NCBI GenBank assembly: GCA_016935715.1 | Contig: JAFGQJ010000352.1 | Coordinates: 1 to 5,918, forward strand | Reading direction: 5' to 3' | DNA length: 5,918 nucleotides | Origin: Spirochaetales bacterium | Lineage (GTDB): Bacteria > Spirochaetota > Spirochaetia > SZUA-6 > DRHE01 | Shown here: piece after piece, positions 1 through 4,718 of the stretch | How positions within the stretch are numbered: the stretch's first letter is position 1 | Layout of the letters: every line of letters begins with the position of its first letter | The notes under the pieces: generated by a model | Told to the model about the DNA's origin: nothing | The model's input: only the letters and a program-made list of their open reading frames with translations | Databases searched by the model: none | Program-made: the position numbers and the translations under genes

Positions 1-40
1 CGGCGGCCGCGGCGGTCGCGGAAAAGGACAGTGGTTGTAA
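1..40 (+). CDS. 3' end of a Gly/Arg-rich small protein (probable DUF5320-type), partial
   Basis: The frame starting at base 2 reads GGRGGRGKGQWL and stops at TAA (38-40). The start lies outside the window. The composition matches the tail of the next gene, which ends GRGRGGFGRGRGGW. The DNA shares the 11-mer GGCCGCGGCGG (5-15) with the repeats at 335-345 and 356-366. A third member of the same tandem gene run is therefore the simplest reading. The ORF ends 36 bases before the next start codon, a spacing similar to that between the two following genes (42 bases). Only 12 codons are visible, so the family call is inferred from composition and context. The other two forward frames are also open over this short stretch but give less characteristic peptides. 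Confidence 0.5.
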   Translation, partial: GGRGGRGKGQWL

Positions 41-76
41 TGTGGCTGTAATTTCGAACGGAGGAGGTGAGAGATC

Positions 77-187
77 ATGCCAAGAGGAGATGGAACCGGT
101 CCCGCGGGAATGGGACCGATGACGGGCCGGGCGGCGGGCTACTGCGCCGGCTACGGCGTGCCGGGGTTCATGAATCCCTACGGAGGC
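77..187 (+). repeat. Direct repeat copy 1: DUF5320 N-terminal coding block
   Basis: These 111 bases match 416-526 (offset 339) with only three differences, at 106/445, 157/496 and 175/514. All three are third-codon-position changes that keep the amino acid. Similarity begins at the start codon and is lost just after codon 37-38. Confidence 0.95.
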
Positions 188-373
188 CGATTTGCAGCCC
201 CCATGGGCGGGGGCAGCGTCGGATACCCGTACCCGGGATTTTACCCCGCGTACGGCCGGGGCGCGTACCCGGCCTACGGCCCTTACGGGTACCCGAGCCC
301 CCGTTTCGGTTCAGCGGGAGCCCGGTATGGAAGAGGCCGCGGCGGCTTCGGAAGAGGCCGCGGCGGATGGTAA
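77..373 (+). CDS. DUF5320-type small Gly/Tyr/Pro-rich protein with RGG-like tail
   Basis: This 98-residue protein opens with the hallmark of the DUF5320 family (MPRGDGTGPAGMGPMTGR, then GYCAGYG at 21-27). Members occur widely in anaerobic bacteria and archaea, often near NifX/NafY-like or Mrp-type genes, and have no established function. Residues 38-80 are low complexity and rich in Gly, Tyr, Pro and Ala. The last 14 residues alternate Arg and Gly with single Phe and Trp, resembling an RGG box. There is one cysteine (C23), no signal peptide and no membrane helix, so a cytoplasmic, largely disordered protein is likely. The start is supported by GGAGGAGGTGAG at 60-71, an almost ideal ribosome site ending five bases before ATG. 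It lies in a same-strand run with the flanking paralogs and probably shares their transcript. An overlapping Arg-rich frame from 67 is a shadow. Confidence 0.85.
   Translation: MPRGDGTGPAGMGPMTGRAAGYCAGYGVPGFMNPYGGRFAAPMGGGSVGYPYPGFYPAYGRGAYPAYGPYGYPSPRFGSAGARYGRGRGGFGRGRGGW
329..366 (+). repeat. 21-bp tandem repeat coding the RGG-like tail
   Basis: The 17-mer GGAAGAGGCCGCGGCGG occurs at 329-345 and again at 350-366, a 21-bp period that keeps the reading frame. It encodes two copies of a Gly-Arg-Gly-Arg-Gly-Gly unit. An 11-base core also occurs at 5-15 in the upstream partial gene. Confidence 0.9.
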
Positions 374-415
374 ACCCCTGAGCGGAAAGAATTTTTTCAA
401 CGAGGAGGCAAAGTG

Positions 416-526
416 ATGCCAAGAGGAGATGGAACCGGTCCCGCAGGAATGGGACCGATGACGGGCCGGGCGGCGGGCTACTGCGCCGGCTACGGGGTGC
501 CGGGGTTCATGAACCCCTACGGAGGC
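416..526 (+). repeat. Direct repeat copy 2: DUF5320 N-terminal coding block
   Basis: Second copy of the 111-base block beginning at 77, with 108 of 111 bases identical. The ribosome-site regions just upstream are only loosely similar, and the sequence downstream is unrelated. Confidence 0.95.
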
Positions 527-760
527 AGAATGGGCGCAGGCTTCGGCCGGGGACGAGGACGCTGGTGGGGAGCCCCCTATCCGGGAGCCGGCTGGGGAAG
601 CGGGAGTGCCCCCTACGGACCCTACCCCTACGCCCCCGCCTACTCGGCGGAACAGGAGAAGGAAGCCCTTCAGAACCAGGTGAAGTTCTTCGAAGATCAG
701 CTGGCAGCGCTGAAGGAGCGAATGGAAGAGCTGGAAGCGGACAGCTCGAAAAAGAAATAA
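416..760 (+). CDS. DUF5320-type small protein with C-terminal coiled coil
   Basis: This 114-residue paralog of the preceding protein has an identical N-terminus for residues 1-38. A Gly/Arg/Trp/Tyr/Pro-rich linker follows (39-76), including GRGRGRWWG. The C-terminus is a charged helix, about 78-108, with hydrophobics at L85, V89, F92, L96, L99, M103 and L106. This strict 4-3-4-3 spacing predicts a coiled coil of about four heptads, so the protein probably oligomerises. The end is SSKKK. The start is placed at ATG 416 because it aligns exactly with the paralog's start, and GAGGAGG at 402-408 stands seven bases upstream. The GTG at 413 would add one Met and sits too close to that site. It lies 42 bases after the previous stop, with no terminator in the gap, so the two are probably cotranscribed. 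The molecular function is unknown. Confidence 0.85.
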   Translation: MPRGDGTGPAGMGPMTGRAAGYCAGYGVPGFMNPYGGRMGAGFGRGRGRWWGAPYPGAGWGSGSAPYGPYPYAPAYSAEQEKEALQNQVKFFEDQLAALKERMEELEADSSKKK

Positions 761-772
761 TCCGCAGGCCCG

Positions 773-805
773 GGGATCCGGGGGGGATCATTCCTCCCGG
801 ATCCC
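773..805 (+). terminator. Strong hairpin between convergent genes, probable terminator
   Basis: GGGATCCGGG (773-782) pairs perfectly with CCCGGATCCC (796-805). The stem can extend inward four more pairs, two of them G-U, to a 5-base loop (787-791). It stands 12 bases after the stop of the second DUF5320 gene and 71 bases beyond the stop of the convergent oxidoreductase. There is no U-run directly after it on the + strand, so it is not a textbook intrinsic terminator in that direction. On the - strand a T-rich stretch (from 747-760) follows the stem after about a dozen bases. It could serve both genes or act as an mRNA 3' end stabiliser. Confidence 0.6.
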
Positions 806-876
806 TGTTGGCCGATGCGGCGGGATCGCACTTCAAGACAGAGTTTGTGATGGGCTGGTTTGTACGATAACGCCCC

Positions 877-2217
877 CTAGGACATCGCCAGCAGCGCGGA
901 TTCCGCCGCGTTGACGAACTGGTACACCACCGGCGAAGCGGTCAACGCGGGATGCGTGCCCATCTGGAAGCAGGCTATATCGTCGATGGTCATCTTGTGC
1001 TGGATGCAGGCGCTGGCAACGTTTATCAGCTCACCCACTGCCCAGTCTCCCGCCATCTGGGAACCTATCAGCACCTTCGTGCGTTTTTCGAAGATCAGCT
1101 TGACCTTCTGATTGGCCGTGCCGGGCATGCCGCCGGGGTGGCGGTTGGGCCCTTCCGCGGTTCCTATGATCACGTCGTAGCCCTGCTGTTTGGCGAAGCT
1201 TTCCGACATTCCGGCCACCGCGAAGCTGTGATCACCGATGGCGGAGGAAAACACACCGATGGTTCCCACGCTTTCCCGCTGTGCGCCGAACAGATTGGCG
1301 CCGGCGATCCGGGCTTCCGAACAGGCAATGGAGGCCAGCTTGAGCTTGGAGGGTTTGCCGCCGAAGAAGGAAAACTTCTCCGCGCAGTCGCCGCAGGCGA
1401 AGATGTTTTCATCGCTGGTACGCAGGGTTCGGTCCACCCATATGGATCCGGTGGGCCCCATGCGAAGCCCGGCTTTCTCGGCAAGGCTTACGTTGGCGAC
1501 CGTTCCGATTCCGACCACCACCATATCCGCCTCCAGCACTTTGCCGTCGGACAGCTTCACACCCGTTGCTTTCTTGTTTCCCTCCACGGAGATCACCTTC
1601 TGGTTGGACAGTATCTTCACGCCCCGCTCGGCCAGAAGCTTTTCGGCTTCCTCACAGATCTCCGGATCGAAGGCCAGCTGCAAACAGTGCGGTAGCAGCT
1701 CGCAGATGGTCACCTCCAGATCCCCGCTCTTGTTCATCTCGTCGGACATCTCCACGCCGATGAACCCTCCTCCGATCACCACCACCTTCTTGGAGGTGTT
1801 CATTTTCTGCTGCATGACGCTCAGACGTTCCACGTCCTTGAAGACAGGAAATACGTTCTCCTTGTCGAAGCCCGGAACCGGCGGCACCATCGGCAGCGAG
1901 CCCGTCGCTACCACGAGCTTGTCATAGACGATTTCCTCGCCGCCCTCCGTCTTCAAGCTCCTCTTCTCCCTGTCGATTTCCACCACTTCGTCGATCATGA
2001 AATCCACGTTGTTCTTTTGAAGCGGCGTGTCCGGCATCAGATTCTTATCCGGGCTCCCCACGGTTCCGAAGATGTACGGTATTCCGCAGGGGATCGGCAC
2101 CAGCTTCTCCTTACGGACCAGCAGTATCTTCTTGTTCGGGTAATGTCTTCGAGCCGTAAGGGCAGCGGTCAATCCGGCCGCGCTTCCTCCGACGATGGCC
2201 ACGTCTGTCTTTTTCAT
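877..2217 (-). CDS. FAD-dependent pyridine nucleotide-disulfide oxidoreductase (CoA-disulfide reductase / NADH oxidase family)
   Basis: A 446-residue soluble flavoenzyme with the usual domain order. The FAD-binding GGSAAG (10-15) is followed by PCGIPY with the probable redox-active C44. ATGS (104-107) comes next, then the NAD-binding GGGFIGVE (149-156), the second FAD motif ACGD (274-277), and a C-terminal dimerisation domain with THP near 421-423. A single Cys near residue 44 is the pattern of CoA-disulfide reductases, NADH oxidases and polysulfide/persulfide reductases, which use a Cys-S-S-CoA or Cys-sulfenate intermediate. The acidic E173 at the end of the second beta strand favours NADH over NADPH. 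The exact substrate cannot be fixed from sequence; a role in oxygen, peroxide or low-molecular-weight thiol/sulfur reduction is inferred. AGGAGG (2227-2232) lies nine bases before ATG. It appears to be a single-gene transcript with its own regulated promoter, convergent with the DUF5320 genes. Confidence 0.93.
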   Translation of the reverse strand: MKKTDVAIVGGSAAGLTAALTARRHYPNKKILLVRKEKLVPIPCGIPYIFGTVGSPDKNLMPDTPLQKNNVDFMIDEVVEIDREKRSLKTEGGEEIVYDKLVVATGSLPMVPPVPGFDKENVFPVFKDVERLSVMQQKMNTSKKVVVIGGGFIGVEMSDEMNKSGDLEVTICELLPHCLQLAFDPEICEEAEKLLAERGVKILSNQKVISVEGNKKATGVKLSDGKVLEADMVVVGIGTVANVSLAEKAGLRMGPTGSIWVDRTLRTSDENIFACGDCAEKFSFFGGKPSKLKLASIACSEARIAGANLFGAQRESVGTIGVFSSAIGDHSFAVAGMSESFAKQQGYDVIIGTAEGPNRHPGGMPGTANQKVKLIFEKRTKVLIGSQMAGDWAVGELINVASACIQHKMTIDDIACFQMGTHPALTASPVVYQFVNAAESALLAMS

Positions 2218-2246
2218 ACACTCTCTCCTCCTGTTGGTTCTTTCCT

Positions 2247-2275
2247 CGCGGAGGATTCTCGGCTTCTTCTCCGCG
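2247..2275 (-). other. 5' leader hairpin at the predicted mRNA start
   Basis: CGCGGAG (2275-2269 on the - strand) pairs perfectly with CTCCGCG (2253-2247) around a 15-base loop. The stem begins at or within two bases of the predicted transcription start, so the mRNA would carry a 5'-terminal stem-loop. The ribosome site (2227-2232) is outside the stem. A role in protecting the transcript is more plausible than attenuation. No known riboswitch was recognised. Confidence 0.5.
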
Positions 2276-2281
2276 CTTTAC

Positions 2282-2310
2282 ATTATATTGAGAATATTCT
2301 CACTTTTCAA
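2282..2310 (-). promoter_or_regulatory. Sigma70-type promoter of the oxidoreductase gene
   Basis: Read on the - strand: TTGAAA (2310-2305), a 17-bp spacer, then a perfect TATAAT (2287-2282). A run of seven A residues (2329-2323) lies just upstream, where an UP element would sit. The predicted start of transcription is near 2275-2277, giving a leader of roughly 58-60 nt before the ATG at 2217. Both hexamers, the optimal spacing and the AT-rich island in GC-rich surroundings make this a confident prediction. Confidence 0.85.
2289..2302. promoter_or_regulatory. Perfect 14-bp palindrome in the promoter spacer, probable operator
   Basis: TGAGAATATTCTCA is perfectly self-complementary and lies centrally in the 17-bp spacer between the -35 and -10 boxes. 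A dimeric protein bound here would block RNA polymerase, so repression is expected. The half-site TGAGAAT resembles Fur/PerR-type half-sites (consensus near TGATAAT), but those usually have one central base between the halves and here there is none. The regulator is therefore not identified. A redox- or metal-sensing repressor would fit the flavoenzyme it controls. Confidence 0.7.
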
Positions 2311-2335
2311 CTGCATATCCGCTTTTTTTCACCTG

Positions 2336-2353
2336 AACGGCGAACCAGCCGTT
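2336..2353. repeat. Short inverted repeat upstream of the promoter
   Basis: AACGGC and GCCGTT are separated by six bases (18 bp in all). The centre is about 68-69 bp upstream of the predicted transcription start of the oxidoreductase, a position where class I activators can bind. It could equally be a weak hairpin downstream of the 2476-3570 gene, but on the - strand it is followed by a run of A rather than T. Apart from this, bases 2354-2475 show only weak GC-rich inverted repeats (for example GGCGC-CCG-GCGCC at 2446-2458). I saw no gene and no convincing terminator there. Confidence 0.3.
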
Positions 2354-2475
2354 GGGGAAAGAAGAACTCGAGTGAAGCATTGGGAGATACGGGCAGCGAT
2401 GAAACGCGTACGGGGCCGGAGTCGGGATATTCGCCCCCGGCAGACGGCGCCCGGCGCCTTGCGATCGGCGGATGT

Positions 2476-3570
2476 TCAGCCGCCCCGGGCCTGGGCTCGA
2501 ATGTAGTATAGGATACCCCCGAAGCCGTACAGCGTGGCGGCGCTCATGGCAACTGTTCCGACCACCGAGAGGAAGCGGCCGATTCCCTGGAAGAAATCGG
2601 CGGCCAGCAGCGTGAAAAGGATTCCGAGCACAATCGGTCCTTTGAGCACCAGCAGGCCCAGGAGGCCCGTGGTGTAGGCTTCCCCCGGTCCTACCTCCGG
2701 GGAGGACTTTCGCAGCCACAGACCCAGCCTGACGGCCATCGAAACGTAGCCGACATAGGCCAGGAACATCAGCAGAATCGAGACGAACGGGATAATGAGG
2801 ATCCCCGCAACCGAGGCGATCAGCAGCGCCACCAGCACCGGGACGATCAGAATGGCCAGGACCAGATAGAGAATCGATGCCTTCCATCCGGAGGAGAGCA
2901 CTCCGCCCAGTCTGGAGAGATGATCGGGAGCGAAGTGGACGAAGAGAAACAGGGTGAGCAGGAAAAGACAAACCCCCAGGATCTCCATGATGAAGCGGAA
3001 GGTCGCCGCGGAGTGCTCCGAGCCGAGCAGGCTCAGGAAGGGGATCTTGAGATTCGGCAGGGACTGCTTGTTGCCGCCGATCTCCGATCGTCGGTCCGCT
3101 TCCACCGTGCCGCCCAGGGCGACTGCGTCCCCGGCCACGGTAGCCCCGGGCAACAGCTCGATATTCGCACCCAGGGCCCAGACATCCCCCTCTACGGTGC
3201 CCTCCACGGTAACCTCACCACCGATGCTGATGACGTCACCCCGTTTCACGCCGCGAATCGTTACCGGTCGACCGATCCTCAAGCCTGCGGGGCTCAGGAA
3301 GGACAGCCCATTCATCCCGATCAGAAAACTCTGTTTGCCCGCCCTCAGGGAGAGCCGCAGCGGGAAAAGATTCCAGGTCCGCCCGGAGCCCTTCTCTTCA
3401 GCCCGTTCCAAAAACCCGAAGGCCAGCCGGGCGCCGCCCTCGGTCGTTTCGAACTCCAGGATTCCTGGATGGATGATGTACCTGTTTTCAACCTCCTGAT
3501 CCTGAGCGTACGCCCTGATTATCGTAAACAGGGCCAGAAGGCCGATAACTGCGAACAGAATCCGTTTCAC
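2476..3570 (-). CDS. Secreted bactofilin-like beta-repeat protein with about five membrane helices
   Basis: A 364-residue protein. Residues 1-22 form a signal peptide (MKR, hydrophobic stretch, AYA just before Q23). Residues 23-98 are a non-repetitive domain. Residues 100-159 form a short beta-repeat array built on GDV-hydrophobic-GG-V-V-G units (RGDVISIGGEV, EGDVWALGANI, AGDAVALGGTV), as in bactofilin/polymer-forming proteins. Five hydrophobic segments follow, near 191-213, 231-253, 256-284, 300-324 and 332-357. The repeat should therefore lie outside the cytoplasmic membrane. The GTG at 3570 is chosen because GAGGG (3578-3582) stands seven bases upstream and the reading gives a clean signal peptide. 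The open frame runs back to 3954, but that part overlaps the M23 gene and looks like a shadow. The gene begins 17 bases after the upstream M23 stop, so it is cotranscribed with it. A scaffold or partner role for the wall peptidases is inferred. I see no enzyme motif. Confidence 0.85.
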   Translation of the reverse strand: MKRILFAVIGLLALFTIIRAYAQDQEVENRYIIHPGILEFETTEGGARLAFGFLERAEEKGSGRTWNLFPLRLSLRAGKQSFLIGMNGLSFLSPAGLRIGRPVTIRGVKRGDVISIGGEVTVEGTVEGDVWALGANIELLPGATVAGDAVALGGTVEADRRSEIGGNKQSLPNLKIPFLSLLGSEHSAATFRFIMEILGVCLFLLTLFLFVHFAPDHLSRLGGVLSSGWKASILYLVLAILIVPVLVALLIASVAGILIIPFVSILLMFLAYVGYVSMAVRLGLWLRKSSPEVGPGEAYTTGLLGLLVLKGPIVLGILFTLLAADFFQGIGRFLSVVGTVAMSAATLYGFGGILYYIRAQARGG

Positions 3571-3587
3571 AATGCTACCCTCGAATC

Positions 3588-4718
3588 TCAATATCGGGAG
3601 GTCATCAGGCCCCAGGCATTGATGGGCACGCCGCGGCGCCGTATCTCGAAGTGCAGGTGCGGTCCCGTGGATTTCCCCGTGTTGCCGACAGCCCCTAAGC
3701 GCTGTCCCCTGGTTACGGTGGCACCCCGGGATACCCAGATCTGGCTCAGGTGCCCGTAAAGGGTGGAATAGCTGATCTGATGACGAATTACAACATAGTT
3801 TCCCAGAACCGGATCGAATCCCACGACCACCACCTTGCCGTCCAGGGCTGCCCGCACCGTTGTGCCGGTCGGGGCCGCCAGGTCGACGCCCCTGTGGAAG
3901 TGCATTACGTCTGTGAAGGGATCCCTCCGATACCCGAAAGCGGAGCTCAGCCACCCCGCTACCGGCCGCAGGAACGCGCTGCCGGTAATCACGCTGCGTT
4001 CGATTCCGGTATGCTGCACTCCCGGGAAAAACAGCTGCACGCCGGGGTTGATCTGCGTCCGGTCGACTCCGTTGACCGCGAAAACCACCTCCACCGGGAC
4101 TCCCTTTTCCTCGCAGAGGGCGTCCAGATCACCGTCGACACCGATGAAGATGCCGTCCTGATTGGGAATCTTGATGGCCTCGCCGATCTGGATAAGATGC
4201 ACCCCGCTGCCCCACTCGCGATTCAGGGAGGCTATGGTATCCAGATCCATGCCGAAGCGCTCCGCTATTCCGGTCAGCGTGTCACCCTCCCTTACTCTGT
4301 ACAGCTTGATGTCGATCGGCAGCACGCTCAGGGAACCGCCCCCGACGGATCTTGCCTCCGAGCTGTCGGTACTATTATCGGCGGATTGCCGGGCTTCGTG
4401 TACGGGTGCGCGGGTGACCCAGGACTCCGGATAGTAGAGAAACCTCTGTTTCTCCAGCTGCACGGCCCGAACCTGGTACACGGCCAGTCCAGCCGTGATC
4501 GAGATATACAGCAGACTGATCAGCAGTCGAAGGTGCAGTCTCCAGAAGCGCCAGGTGAACACCCTGAGCAGGATCTGCACTCTGTACAGAGCAAGAATGA
4601 GCAGGCTTTTCAGGGGAAAAAAGATATGCCGGCGAAGGACCTGCCCGATCCGCCTGCAAAGCCGGGAAAATGCCCGGACGGAACGAAGCCTTCTAGTGCA
4701 GATACTGGAACGGATCAA
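3588..4718 (-). CDS. Membrane-anchored LysM / M23 metallopeptidase (second of tandem pair)
   Basis: A 376-residue cell-wall endopeptidase. The N-terminus (1-60) is Arg-rich and partly hydrophobic. The membrane anchor is near 64-83, with a possible additional hydrophobic segment at 35-52. One good LysM lies at 140-185 (YRVREGDTLTGIAERF). A second, degenerate LysM-like unit spans 190-232; it keeps the later part (VNGVDRTQINPGVQLFFPG) but lacks the YxVxxGD opening. The M23 domain (about 245-370) has zinc ligands H275, D279 and H356 and catalytic H323 and H354, all intact. It should cleave peptidoglycan cross-bridges or stem peptides in the periplasm. The domain is clearly paralogous to the preceding gene (shared RRDPFT, GVDLA, TLYGHL and HLHF blocks). 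The TTG start is the only start codon before the anchor and has a good ribosome site. It overlaps the upstream gene by 26 bases, so translation is probably coupled. Confidence 0.9.
   Translation of the reverse strand: MIRSSICTRRLRSVRAFSRLCRRIGQVLRRHIFFPLKSLLILALYRVQILLRVFTWRFWRLHLRLLISLLYISITAGLAVYQVRAVQLEKQRFLYYPESWVTRAPVHEARQSADNSTDSSEARSVGGGSLSVLPIDIKLYRVREGDTLTGIAERFGMDLDTIASLNREWGSGVHLIQIGEAIKIPNQDGIFIGVDGDLDALCEEKGVPVEVVFAVNGVDRTQINPGVQLFFPGVQHTGIERSVITGSAFLRPVAGWLSSAFGYRRDPFTDVMHFHRGVDLAAPTGTTVRAALDGKVVVVGFDPVLGNYVVIRHQISYSTLYGHLSQIWVSRGATVTRGQRLGAVGNTGKSTGPHLHFEIRRRGVPINAWGLMTSRY

Noticed and set aside
1..373. Repeat array or CRISPR-like structure
   Set aside because: The repeats are in-frame coding repeats for Gly/Arg residues, without spacers of even length.
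67..381. 104-codon Arg-rich open frame on the + strand
   Set aside because: It is the shifted frame of the DUF5320 gene at 77-373, which has the recognised N-terminus and the ideally placed ribosome site.
413..415. GTG as start of the second DUF5320 gene
   Set aside because: It would add one extra Met before the conserved start and lies only four bases from the ribosome site. ATG 416 aligns with the paralog.
952..1695. 247-codon open frame on the + strand
   Set aside because: It is antisense to the oxidoreductase, with no domain or ribosome-site support.
1238..1927. 229-codon open frame on the + strand
   Set aside because: It is antisense to the oxidoreductase, Ser/Pro/Thr-rich shadow sequence.
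2336..2353. Intrinsic terminator for the M23/bactofilin-like operon
   Set aside because: The stem is only 6 bp and on the - strand is followed by an A-run, not a T-run.
2300..2971. 223-codon open frame on the - strand crossing the intergenic region
   Set aside because: It overlaps the membrane protein gene out of frame. Its reading is Arg/Gly/Pro-rich, typical of a shifted frame in GC-rich DNA.
3571..3954. N-terminal extension of the bactofilin-like gene to a 492-residue protein
   Set aside because: The extra 128 codons overlap the M23 gene in another frame and look like out-of-frame sequence. They would bury the signal peptide. GTG 3570 has its own ribosome site.
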